From assembly GCA_022842865.1 (NCBI GenBank), contig JALHOV010000017.1:1-32087 (forward strand): a stretch of 32,087 nt of DNA, read 5' to 3'. The notes beneath the pieces are model-generated. The model ran no database searches. It saw only the letters and a program-made list of their open reading frames with translations, and was not told the DNA's origin. Source of the DNA: Vulcanimicrobiota bacterium (lineage in GTDB: Bacteria > Vulcanimicrobiota > Xenobia > Xenobiales > JADMJV01). A program made the position numbers and the translations under genes. Shown here one piece after another: positions 1 to 7,423 of this stretch. Position 1 is the first letter of the stretch. Every line of letters starts with the position of its first letter.

Positions 1-90
1 AGATAGCGTCTGCTCTCCCAGACCGGCTAGAGCCTGCATCCTCCAGCCTCCCGCGGTCGACCTGGGTCCCCACTGGCGCCGCACCTGCCC

Positions 91-852
91 ATGCGGGGCC
101 CCCATCACTTCCGATTGGAAGATCCCTACACGGGACTCCTGGTCGACGGCTTCGATTTCGACCCTCACTTTCTCATGAGCTATAACCCACCCTACTACGA
201 AGAACTTCTGGCGCAGGCCGGTTTACAGAAGTCGATGGACCTCTACACCTATCGCTTTGTGCAGGACAAAATCAAGCCCGACTTGATGAAAGGCCGCGCG
301 GAGCGAGCGGCCGCCAAGGGCATCGTGGTGGAACCGATGCGCAAGGGCGACTTGCGCCGTCAGGTGCAGCAAATCGCCGATGTCTTTAACGACGCGCTTT
401 CGCAAAACTGGGGTTTTGAGCCCATTGAAGGCGCTCAGTTAGATGACCTGATGTTGCTGGCTCGTTTTGTGCTCGACCCCAACTTCGTCTTTCTGGCTTA
501 CAAAGACAGCCACCCGATCGGCTGCGTCATCGTGTTGCCCAACTTGAACCCCATGCTGAGCGCCTGCAACGGATCGCTAACGCCCAAACTGATTTGGAAA
601 TATTTGACTCGCTCACGCTGGGTCGACAGCCATCGTGGCTACGCCCTGGGTGTGCGCAAAGAATTCCGCGCTGACGAAGTATCAGCAGCACTCATTCACG
701 CAGCCACTCAACACGGCATGAGTCTTCGCTGGCGCGAACTCGAAGTCAGCTGGGTATTAGAGACCAATAAGCCCATGAACGCCATGTCGACCGCTCTGGG
801 AGGCCACCGCAACAAAACTTACCGACTTCTCGAAAAACCTCCTCTGGCGTGA
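91..852 (+). CDS. GNAT-family N-acyltransferase, N-terminally incomplete (possible bacterial ceramide synthase-like)
   Basis: The 253 residues match the C-terminal two thirds of a GNAT-like family usually about 370-390 aa long: a GLLVDGFD block near residue 16, then SYNPPYYEELL and KSMDLYTYR, then an acyltransferase core ending in ALGGHRNKTYRL. Family members normally carry another 120 or so residues before the RGP motif that here follows the first Met. No Shine-Dalgarno precedes the ATG at 91, and the same frame has stops at 4-6 and 28-30, so the upstream part is either frameshifted or lost. The Caulobacter bacterial ceramide synthase belongs to the GNAT superfamily, and the next gene is a ketosphinganine reductase look-alike, so acylation of a sphingoid base is my inference. 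The stop overlaps the GTG start of the next gene, indicating translational coupling. Another N-acyl transfer role remains possible. Confidence 0.7.
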   Translation: MRGPHHFRLEDPYTGLLVDGFDFDPHFLMSYNPPYYEELLAQAGLQKSMDLYTYRFVQDKIKPDLMKGRAERAAAKGIVVEPMRKGDLRRQVQQIADVFNDALSQNWGFEPIEGAQLDDLMLLARFVLDPNFVFLAYKDSHPIGCVIVLPNLNPMLSACNGSLTPKLIWKYLTRSRWVDSHRGYALGVRKEFRADEVSAALIHAATQHGMSLRWRELEVSWVLETNKPMNAMSTALGGHRNKTYRLLEKPPLA

Positions 853-1631
853 ACCCTTACTATCGCGACAAGCTGGCCTGGGTTTTCGGAGGCAGTCAGG
901 GGATCGGACTGGCCATCGGCGAGGAACTGGTCAAGCAGGGTTGCCGGGTGCGCTTATGGGCGCGCCGGGCCGAATTACTGCTGAGCGAAGCAGCCCGTAT
1001 CCGAGCAGACTGGACGAGTCTGGACGTGTCCGACTACACCGCCACAGAAACCGCCATCCAGGCGGCCCTCCAAAGCGACGGCACGCCCCAGTTCGTTTTC
1101 AACTGCGCCGGCCTGGCACTTCCTGGCTATTTACTGGACCTCAGCGCCGTGGATCTCGCCACCATGAATGAGGTGAACTATTTGGGCACGGCCTATGTAT
1201 GCAAAGCCGTGCTCCCCGCGCTGTTCGAGCAGCGTGGCGGACATATCGTCAATGTTTCCTCGCTGGGCGGCGTGATGGGCTTGTTTGGTTACACCGGCTA
1301 CTGCGCCAGCAAATATGCGGTGATGGGCTTTTCGGAGGCCTTGCGTCGCGAAGTTTCGGGATACGGCATCCGCGTGTCGGCCCTTTGTCCGCCCAATACC
1401 CGCACGCCGGGCCTGGAGCAGGAGAACCTGCGCAAACCCCCCGAGGTGCTGGCCCAAGAAGAGAAAGTCCAGGTGCTCGAGGCCGCTCAGGTGGCCCGTT
1501 ATCTGCTGAAAGCCCTGCCCAGCAACCCGTTTACGGTCATTCCAAGCTTTGATGGGCGACTGGCTCACCTGCTATCCCGCTGGGCTCCAGGGATCCTGAA
1601 TCTCTTCCTAAAGCGGCCTCCAGCCAAATAG
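849..1631 (+). CDS. Short-chain dehydrogenase/reductase, 3-ketodihydrosphingosine reductase-like
   Basis: This is a classical SDR of 260 aa. The NAD(P)-binding glycine motif GGSQGIG is at residues 14-20, NCAG at 85-88, and the catalytic tetrad is N110, S138, Y151 and K155. The segment from NCAG to the C-terminus resembles eukaryotic 3-ketodihydrosphingosine reductases (KDSR/Tsc10), especially the CPPNTRTPGLEQEN stretch, which parallels the PPDTDTPG..EEN signature after the active site. That enzyme reduces 3-ketosphinganine to sphinganine with NADPH. Translation starts at a GTG overlapping the upstream stop (GTGA). The neighbours (acyltransferase, PAP2 synthase, CDP-alcohol transferase) support a lipid role. 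The 3' end overlaps the convergent minus-strand gene by 95 bp. The SDR assignment is certain; the sphingolipid substrate is inferred from motif resemblance and context. Confidence 0.85.
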   Translation: MNPYYRDKLAWVFGGSQGIGLAIGEELVKQGCRVRLWARRAELLLSEAARIRADWTSLDVSDYTATETAIQAALQSDGTPQFVFNCAGLALPGYLLDLSAVDLATMNEVNYLGTAYVCKAVLPALFEQRGGHIVNVSSLGGVMGLFGYTGYCASKYAVMGFSEALRREVSGYGIRVSALCPPNTRTPGLEQENLRKPPEVLAQEEKVQVLEAAQVARYLLKALPSNPFTVIPSFDGRLAHLLSRWAPGILNLFLKRPPAK

Positions 1632-2466
1632 CCGCCAGCATGCCGTAGCCGGCCCACAGCAGTTGCCGACAACGCCTTAACAGACCCACCTGAAATCCGA
1701 TCTCGGCACCCAGGCCCAACTCGGTGCAGGCCAGCATCAGCGCCTTCTCCTGAACACCAAGACCGCCGGGCACGAAGGCGAAGAGAAAAGTGCTGGCAGC
1801 CAGACAGGCCTGGATCAAGAGAACTCGCTCAGCGGTCACGGCTTGCCCCAGCAAAAACAGAATAAAGGCCACTTCCACCACCTGAAAAAGGCGGCTGACC
1901 AACTTGGGCAGCTGCCCTCGCACCAGGGTGGCTAGCGGAAACGGCCGCCACCACAGCAGTGCACCCACCAGAATAAGCATCACGCCCACGGCAAGCGCCA
2001 CTAAATGCAGCCAGGAGTGACCAGGGGAAATTCCGGAGTAGGCGCACAGGGCCGCCCCAACCAGCGTGGCCGCCAGTCCAGAAATGGCATGAAACATGCG
2101 GTAGGCCAGCACCACTTTGGCCGGCTCTTCGGTCATCGCGCGCAGATGGCGATAGCGAAAAGGCTCCCCTCCTAAGCCCGCCGAGGGAATCAATCGAGAA
2201 AAACCGTCGCTGCTCCACTCCAACAAAAAAAGACGGCCCCACTGGCGCGGTGCCGGCAGCAGTGCGGCGGTGGTGAGCACATCCCATCCCATCCAGACCA
2301 GGCCAAGCAGGCCCAACGGTATCAGCCCCCAACCTGCTTGCATTAAGGCCTGGCGCACCAGATCGAGAGAAAACTGCGCCCACAACCACATCAACAACCC
2401 CAGGCCGATGATCAGCATCAGGGTGTTGAGGGCGCGTGGCTTTTTTCTATTGACGGTCGGGGTCAC
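1537..2466 (-). CDS. LPBD/UPF0104 flippase-like membrane protein
   Basis: A 309-aa polytopic membrane protein with about eight hydrophobic segments. The pattern fits the lysylphosphatidylglycerol synthetase/AglD membrane domain (UPF0104, YbhN-like): an early R-x-x-P-x-x-G-L-G-G-E block around residues 90-102 and the diagnostic PGGLGVQEKAL loop near residue 235. Proteins of this family are thought to move lipids or lipid-linked sugars across the inner membrane. The GTG start at 2466 lies inside the end of the PAP2 gene (20-bp overlap), so the two are translationally coupled. The tail after residue 285 is encoded in the overlap with the convergent SDR gene. A role in translocating the lipid made by its neighbours is inference. 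Confidence 0.8.
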   Translation of the reverse strand: MTPTVNRKKPRALNTLMLIIGLGLLMWLWAQFSLDLVRQALMQAGWGLIPLGLLGLVWMGWDVLTTAALLPAPRQWGRLFLLEWSSDGFSRLIPSAGLGGEPFRYRHLRAMTEEPAKVVLAYRMFHAISGLAATLVGAALCAYSGISPGHSWLHLVALAVGVMLILVGALLWWRPFPLATLVRGQLPKLVSRLFQVVEVAFILFLLGQAVTAERVLLIQACLAASTFLFAFVPGGLGVQEKALMLACTELGLGAEIGFQVGLLRRCRQLLWAGYGMLAAIWLEAALGRDSGSLEPSGIAGEPVAHQSLE

Positions 2467-3352
2467 GAAAGATGACGAGACCGGCGCAAAAGGCGGCCAG
2501 CAGTGTTCCGGCCAGGACGTCGACGCTGTAATGGAAGCGACCGTAGATGGTAGCCGAAACCACTCCCGCTGCCCACAGCCCGTAGACCGGAAAAAGCTTA
2601 CGATCCCAGCGCCAGGCCATGAAGGCGGTGGCCATCGAAAGGGAAGTATGCCCGGAAGGAAAGGCGGCCGCTCCGGCTGCCCCTTTCTTCAACATGGCGT
2701 GACAAAAAGTCCAAATGGGTCCGTGTAGGCCATCGGCCAGAGGGGGAAACAGCGGCCTGGGTCCGCGCACCGGGATCAAGATGTTGACAAGATAGCAGCA
2801 GACCAGGCTGGAGACAGCGCCAGCCAGGGCCAGGCGGGCCAGATCGTCGCGCTCCCGATGGAGCAGGCGGATGATCAAAAGGGGAGCCATACCGTAATAG
2901 GTGATGTAACAGAGATGAATGCTCTCCGAGAACCAGGGCCACGGCCAGGCCTGGCTCCAGTCCAGGGCCGGAGTGATGTTCCCCCAAATCGCCCGCTCCC
3001 ATCCCTGAATCAAGGCATCCTGAGTAGGCCAGCCCAGCGCCTTGTGCACTTTGTCGATATTTCCGTAAGTCCAGAAGAAGAAGGGTGCCCAGGGAACCCA
3101 GAAAAGCCAGGCAAAACTGGCGTGGCGATCGCACCAGCTGGATAAGATGAACAGGAAGGCGGCGGCCAGCAGTTGCAGCATGGCCAGTTGGATACTGGCG
3201 CCGGAAGAGAAGGGACCGAAAAGGAGCAAACCGCTGGTCAGGACCCAGTAACCGGCCAGCCAGGCTTCTCCCCATCGGTAAGTCTTCGGTTCCACCCTTT
3301 TACAAGCCAGCTTGTTCGATTTGCCGGCGAGCATGCTGCACTCGCTGCACAC
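2447..3352 (-). CDS. PAP2-superfamily membrane enzyme, inositol-phosphorylceramide synthase-like
   Basis: A 301-aa protein with six or so membrane segments and the PAP2 signatures: RGPRP (196-200), FPSGHTS (231-237, catalytic H235) and GRFHYSVDVLAG (271-282, H274 and D278). The last motif and the ESIHLCYITYYG stretch (143-154) recall the AUR1/sphingomyelin-synthase side of the superfamily more than simple lipid phosphatases. Such enzymes transfer a phospho-head group between phosphatidylinositol and ceramide. The adjoining CDP-alcohol transferase and KDSR-like reductase fit this. The start is uncertain: besides position 3352, an in-frame ATG lies at 3334 and a GTG at 3295, just after the upstream stop. 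The gene overlaps both minus-strand neighbours. PAP2 membership is secure; synthase activity is inferred, and an ordinary lipid phosphatase remains the alternative. Confidence 0.82.
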   Translation of the reverse strand: MCSECSMLAGKSNKLACKRVEPKTYRWGEAWLAGYWVLTSGLLLFGPFSSGASIQLAMLQLLAAAFLFILSSWCDRHASFAWLFWVPWAPFFFWTYGNIDKVHKALGWPTQDALIQGWERAIWGNITPALDWSQAWPWPWFSESIHLCYITYYGMAPLLIIRLLHRERDDLARLALAGAVSSLVCCYLVNILIPVRGPRPLFPPLADGLHGPIWTFCHAMLKKGAAGAAAFPSGHTSLSMATAFMAWRWDRKLFPVYGLWAAGVVSATIYGRFHYSVDVLAGTLLAAFCAGLVIFRDPDRQ

Positions 3353-3881
3353 AACCCACTAAAGACACCAGCACGAGAATCCAGAGAAGCAGGCGGCTCC
3401 AGGGGCTGACCGGGCCCAGGGCAACGGCACTCAACAGCAAGAGCATTCGATCGGGACGGTCGCCCCAGCCAGGCCAGTCGCTATTATCCGTCGCCATCAC
3501 CAGCCCCAGCCGGGCTTTGGTGTAGCTCACCAGGCTGCTTAGAATGATGGCCAGAGAAGCGGCCAGAGGGTAACTAGGAATAAAGCCCACCAGCAAGATG
3601 CCATCCACCCAACGGTCCACAAGCGCTTCCAGGTAGTTCCCGAAGGCCGAAGCTCGATTTTGTAATCGAGCCACCTCGCCATCCAAAAAATCCATGGCGG
3701 CGGCCAACAGGGCGAGCACCAGCGCCCAGCGCCCATAACCCAGGTATAGAACCCAGGCCGCAGCAGAGCTGAGCGGGATGGCCGCCAACGTAATCCAATT
3801 AGGGTGCACCCCCAGCGCCACCAAGGGCTTGGCCAGGGCCACCCGTAGGGGCCGTGTGGGTTCTCGCAACTGACTGATCAT
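3300..3881 (-). CDS. CDP-alcohol phosphatidyltransferase
   Basis: A 193-aa membrane protein carrying the CDP-alcohol phosphotransferase motif DxxDGxxAR-x8-GxxxD-xxxD: D64, D67, G68, A71, R72, G81 and D89. The third aspartate position is Glu (E85), a conservative change at a metal/catalytic site. Length and hydrophobic layout fit the phosphatidylinositol or archaetidylinositol-phosphate synthase size class, which joins a CDP-activated lipid to an alcohol or inositol phosphate. In Bacteroides inositol-lipid loci a CDP-alcohol transferase sits beside a PAP2-type ceramide transferase, as here. The substrate cannot be read from the sequence; phosphatidylglycerophosphate or other head groups are possible. 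The ATG at 3881 has no obvious Shine-Dalgarno. The end overlaps the PAP2 gene by 53 bp. Confidence 0.85.
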   Translation of the reverse strand: MISQLREPTRPLRVALAKPLVALGVHPNWITLAAIPLSSAAAWVLYLGYGRWALVLALLAAAMDFLDGEVARLQNRASAFGNYLEALVDRWVDGILLVGFIPSYPLAASLAIILSSLVSYTKARLGLVMATDNSDWPGWGDRPDRMLLLLSAVALGPVSPWSRLLLWILVLVSLVGCVQRVQHARRQIEQAGL

Positions 3882-3925
3882 GAATGGCCGAGGGGGTTCG
3901 GGTTCTGCTCGTTCCTCCCTCCTGT

Positions 3926-4879
3926 CTAAGAAGAGCCCTTCTCCGAATGAGCATTCAGCCAGTTTTCCCGCAGGTGACGAATGGCGATGGTATTGTTGCG
4001 CGTCAGAGGATCGCCGTCGCCCCGGTTGAGCCGGCCCAGACTGCCGGCTTTCATCATTTTACGCATTTTCCAACGCTCAAAGCAGTAGCGGGGGGCGGGG
4101 AAAACCGCCTTGGGCGCGAGGCATTGAGCGCTCAACCAGACGTCGTCCACCCAGCGGCATGCGTCCGGAGCCCCGCTATAATCTTGCAGACGAGTCGAGT
4201 TATAAAAGCGAGGGAGTGTGAGAAAGCCAGAATAGCCCTGCACGATATCAATCGGGTAGGGCTCGCGGACTCGGGTACATTTGACGGGTACCGGGGCTTT
4301 CTGGCGCAAATTGTCCCACAGCGTGGTTGGCCGGTCGATCAGGTCTTCGGGCACAACCCAGCCGCTCGAACAGGTCACCTGGTCGGGGCAAAGTTGGGAA
4401 TGACTTAGCAAGGACTGAGTCAGACTGGCCGGATAAAGCATGTCGTCGTCCACCACCAGCAGGCGCTGATCGGGAGGCAGATCCAAAACCGCCGGAATGA
4501 GCTTGGTGGCCGGTCCATAATCCTGGCAAGTGACAATTTCCAGCCACTCTCGGCCGCGCAGTCCCTCGGGAACTACGTAAGCGGTTCCCTCGCGGGCGGA
4601 ATACTCGGGCAAGTGCAGACGGATTTTTTGCAGCGCCCAATTTTGGTAAAGCAAGCTTTTCAGGGTCAGTTCCAGGTAGGGCAGGCGACTGGGAATGGTG
4701 GTCAGGCAAGCGATGATTTGCGTAGGAGGTCGATGACGCCAGATGTCTTCCCAATATTCCAGGGGTTGCGTCACCAATTGAAACTGGTCCCAGCTGTCCG
4801 CGATCAAGTTCCGGCCACTCAAAAAATTGTAGCCAAGCACTCCCAAACCTGCGGTGGCCGCCAGACCGGGCAAAATCAC
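3926..4879 (-). CDS. Membrane-anchored GT-A-like glycosyltransferase (DDD motif)
   Basis: A 317-aa protein with one N-terminal hydrophobic segment (residues 1-20). It then shows a GT2-like start (ACLTTIPSRLPYLELTLKSL, 58-77), a conserved DYGPATKL (120-127), the nucleotide-sugar/metal site VVDDDMLYP (142-150) and a later WVDDVWLS that could hold the catalytic base. The fold is probably GT-A. It starts with GTG overlapping the upstream stop (GTGA) and lies 44 bp before the CDP-alcohol transferase, so it belongs to the same transcription unit. A natural guess is that it adds sugar to the inositol- or ceramide-type lipid made next door, as mannosyl or hexuronyl transferases do in other sphingolipid makers. 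Donor and acceptor are unknown. Confidence 0.75.
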   Translation of the reverse strand: MILPGLAATAGLGVLGYNFLSGRNLIADSWDQFQLVTQPLEYWEDIWRHRPPTQIIACLTTIPSRLPYLELTLKSLLYQNWALQKIRLHLPEYSAREGTAYVVPEGLRGREWLEIVTCQDYGPATKLIPAVLDLPPDQRLLVVDDDMLYPASLTQSLLSHSQLCPDQVTCSSGWVVPEDLIDRPTTLWDNLRQKAPVPVKCTRVREPYPIDIVQGYSGFLTLPRFYNSTRLQDYSGAPDACRWVDDVWLSAQCLAPKAVFPAPRYCFERWKMRKMMKAGSLGRLNRGDGDPLTRNNTIAIRHLRENWLNAHSEKGSS

Positions 4880-5619
4880 GGCAAGACCTCGGGATGCACG
4901 GACCGCAAGCGCTCGGCGCGGCTCAGAAGCCCGCGAGACATCAGCCAGGAATAAAGTTCCACCAGGTCGGCCGGGGTTTGTGCGACTGACTCCCAGGCTA
5001 ACAAATGCACTCGCTCCTCATCGGTAAGCACCTCCAGCTTTTGCTCCCCCGCCTCCACCACGCGCTCGGGACTGAAGCCTCGCAGACTGACGAGATACTT
5101 TTGACCGGCTTCCAGTTGCAGCGGTAATGACTCTTGCGGCGCTACGGTGCCTTTGTAGACTCGGCGATAGTCGGGTAAATGCTCGACCAATACTTCCAGC
5201 TCTTGCAAGTCGGCGGGAACCTCCCACCGCAATTGAGCTTGCGGTTCCAGCCAGGTAGGATCGCCGGTATAGCGGAGCTCGTCGCGCCGCACCCCGGCCA
5301 TTTCATCCCAGTTGATCCAGGGACTGGGAGTGAGGGCGGCACGCGCTTCGTTCCTTTCCCATTGGACCGAGCCGGATCCATCGGTCAAAGTCATCCCGGT
5401 CAGACCCACTTGAAAAACGCCCGGTCCCTTGCAGTGACTGCGCCCACCTCCCTGCAAGAAGCCGACGGTCAGCTCGCTGCCGGCGGCCAGGGTGACTTTC
5501 TGTCCTGCCTGCAAAGTGGTCAGCACCCTGGTTGGAACCGTCCCTTTGGTCGCCACCACCATAGCGGGCGCAGGGTCGCCGGCCAGCGCCATCGCCAGGA
5601 AAAAGGCCATCCATTTCAT
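4876..5619 (-). CDS. Exported FecR-like protein of unknown function
   Basis: A 247-aa protein with a short Sec-type leader (MKWMAFFLAMALAGDPAPA). Residues 20-95 read like a FecR-type beta-sandwich: repeated V-x-L-x-x-G-x-x-V strands, LAAGSELTVGF and a CKGPGVFQV strand. A middle beta-rich part (130-190) contains LRWEVPADL and YLVSLRGFSP. The C-terminus (200-247) is helical and resembles a TPR-like hairpin. Nothing in it is an enzyme motif. It lies 13 bp after the DUF4173-type gene stop and overlaps the glycosyltransferase start, so it is cotranscribed with the lipid genes. FecR-like domains without an anti-sigma N-terminus are common in exported surface proteins. Function unknown. Confidence 0.7.
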   Translation of the reverse strand: MKWMAFFLAMALAGDPAPAMVVATKGTVPTRVLTTLQAGQKVTLAAGSELTVGFLQGGGRSHCKGPGVFQVGLTGMTLTDGSGSVQWERNEARAALTPSPWINWDEMAGVRRDELRYTGDPTWLEPQAQLRWEVPADLQELEVLVEHLPDYRRVYKGTVAPQESLPLQLEAGQKYLVSLRGFSPERVVEAGEQKLEVLTDEERVHLLAWESVAQTPADLVELYSWLMSRGLLSRAERLRSVHPEVLP

Positions 5620-5632
5620 CCAGTCGGTTTAC

Positions 5633-6952
5633 TCAGAGGCCCGCCTGCTTCCTTCGTTGGGCGGAGTAGTAGCTCCAGCTAAACTCGCGCCAATCGCGCG
5701 GCGGGTTGTGGACCAGAACAGCAGCCAGCAGCTCTTTCCGTCCCTCGAGCGCAGGCGCAATGTCGCTGCTCAATCCTTGCAAGTAGGCCAGGTCCACCTG
5801 GTTGCGCGCAAGATTGGTGCGGGCCACCCAGGCTTCCACGTTGGTGAGCCCGACCCCGGTCAAGGAGAGCATCCCGAGCAAGAGAAGTCGGGCCCGCAAC
5901 CACTGGGGACTGCGACCCTGGGCCAGAGCCCAGCAGCACAAGACCAGCGTGGCTACGATGCCGATCAGCGCCGCCAACACGTAGGCTCGCGTCAACGTGA
6001 GACCGAAATTTTGCACATACAAAGTCATGCGTTGGGTGGAGGAGGCTACCAATCCGAAGGTGAGCAGCAGCAGGCCCTGACAGGCCAGCAAGGCGCCCCG
6101 GCCGTTTTCGGTGCGATAAGTGGCCCCCTGCACCCAGACCACCAGAGCGACCACCAGCAGAGTGGCCACAAAAAGTTCGAAGAACCCGTGGCGGGCGTAT
6201 TCGGCCAGGGTCATGCCGGCCGGGGCCAGACCTGCGAATAGATAGCGAGCCTGACAGCCTAAGAAGGTGACAAAAAGCAGATTGGTAGCATGCAGAGCCA
6301 CGGCCCAACTGGCCGGGTCCCCACTCCCGTCGCGGTCATTCGGCTGGGGGTTGCAGTCAAAGCGGGCTTCCAGCCAGATGGCCCCCCCCAGCCAGGCCCA
6401 CAGGCTCCAACGCAGCAAGCGCCCCAACAACAACCTGGGGGAGTCGCCCAGCCATGAAGTCAGGAAACCTTGAAAAGCGGGGTCGGCCTGAACAAACAAC
6501 AGGCCGAAGAGCATGAGCAGGGGGAGAGCCATGCCCAATCCTTTGAATGTGGACGGAGAGAGACGAGGCAGTTGTGAGCTGGCCATATGCACGGCTTCGC
6601 TGGCCGAACCCCAACTGCACAGGGTCGTCGTGGTCAAGGCCTCCAAAGGCCTGGGCAACGCCACGGTGTGGTAGCAGGCCAGGACCAACGTGGTAAAACA
6701 GAGCGGCGGGGCCACCCAGTGAACCAGTTCGGCGTGATACAGGAAAGGGGAAGCGCCCAATCCTGTCGCTCCCAGCCAGAGCCAGTTGGCCCAGGCGTTG
6801 CCGGGACGTTCCAGCTTCCAGCGCAGAAATTGACTGAGCAAGAAGCCCGTTGCTACCAACAGCAACCATCCGGGACCACTTCTCACTCCCCATAGGACCG
6901 TTTCCACCAGGGTAGCCAGAATCAAGCACGAGCCCAAGAACCAACGAGACAT
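5633..6952 (-). CDS. DUF4173/DUF4153-type integral membrane protein
   Basis: About 439 aa with roughly ten to twelve membrane segments. The conserved landmarks of the DUF4173 family are visible: LLFVQADPAFQGF in the first half, CQARYLFAG followed by LAEYARHGFFELF, and TLYVQNFGLTLTRAYVLA. The molecular role of this family is not established; members are often found beside PadR-like regulators. I chose the ATG at 6950-6952, because GGGAGG lies 7 nt upstream; the two in-frame TTG codons before it are too close to that site. It is the first gene of the minus-strand run that continues into the lipid genes, and a double palindrome sits just upstream of its ribosome site. Confidence 0.8.
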   Translation of the reverse strand: MSRWFLGSCLILATLVETVLWGVRSGPGWLLLVATGFLLSQFLRWKLERPGNAWANWLWLGATGLGASPFLYHAELVHWVAPPLCFTTLVLACYHTVALPRPLEALTTTTLCSWGSASEAVHMASSQLPRLSPSTFKGLGMALPLLMLFGLLFVQADPAFQGFLTSWLGDSPRLLLGRLLRWSLWAWLGGAIWLEARFDCNPQPNDRDGSGDPASWAVALHATNLLFVTFLGCQARYLFAGLAPAGMTLAEYARHGFFELFVATLLVVALVVWVQGATYRTENGRGALLACQGLLLLTFGLVASSTQRMTLYVQNFGLTLTRAYVLAALIGIVATLVLCCWALAQGRSPQWLRARLLLLGMLSLTGVGLTNVEAWVARTNLARNQVDLAYLQGLSSDIAPALEGRKELLAAVLVHNPPRDWREFSWSYYSAQRRKQAGL

Positions 6953-6970
6953 CAACAATCCTCCCGACTC

Positions 6971-7014
6971 ACTTTGTGTCGCAAAGTAGATACTTATACT
7001 TTGTATCGCAAAGT
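6971..7014. promoter_or_regulatory. Double palindromic operator-like site upstream of the DUF4173 gene
   Basis: Two near-identical palindromes, ACTTTGTGTCGCAAAGT (6971-6987) and ACTTTGTATCGCAAAGT (6998-7014), are spaced 27 bp start to start. Each has six-base arms around five central bases that differ at only one position. Read on the minus strand, a TATAAG-like hexamer lies between them. They end five bases before the ribosome site of the DUF4173 gene. A third short palindrome, CTTGCGCAAG, is at 7020-7029. The arrangement is typical of a dimeric repressor (PadR, GntR or MarR type) controlling the minus-strand run, and possibly the divergent Cys-rich genes. No regulator gene is in the window. 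Confidence 0.6.
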
Positions 7015-7068
7015 TCTTTCTTGCGCAAGGTGGGAACCAAATACTCTGCAGGGCCGGTTGGACCAGAT

Positions 7069-7384
7069 GTGAAGCTCTGTTTGCTCCTGGTCTCGCTTGT
7101 GATGGGATGGTCGCTGTGGCATCCGGACTCGTCCTGTTGTTGCCGAGTAGTGGCTGCCAGCTGCTCTTGCGAGCCCCAGATATGCCAGTGCCTGCCCGCT
7201 GACGAGGAGCGCGCTCTCTCGCTGGCGGCCTTGCCCCCCCCTGGTGCTGTGCGCGGGAACTCCGGTTCCGCCGAGAGCTTCCCAGGGAGTTGACCCGGCG
7301 GCCGAAGCGTATCGCTCGCCGCGCCTGGCGGCTCCCGACAGCCCGGAACGCCGCCCCCGAGCTCCCCCGCTCGTCCTCAGCTGA
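7069..7384 (+). pseudogene. Small exported Cys-rich protein, frameshifted at a C8 run
   Basis: From a GTG at 7069 the frame gives a hydrophobic leader (VKLCLLLVSLVMGWSLW), then a Cys cluster (SSCCCRVVAASCSC, QICQC) and LPADEERALSLAALPP. Just there lie eight consecutive C residues (7234-7241). As written, the frame runs into unconvincing sequence and stops at 7293. With one C removed, it continues as LVLCAGTPVPPRASQGVDPA and on through a Pro/Arg-rich tail to a TGA at 7382-7384. The continuation looks like genuine protein and fills the space before the next gene. This is either a sequencing error, real decay or a slippage-prone gene. Upstream start choices and function are unknown. The shared Cys richness links it to the following gene. 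Confidence 0.5.
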
Positions 7385-7423
7385 GCCGTATCACTCCCCG
7401 ACCGTATTTTAGGAGGATTTTTC

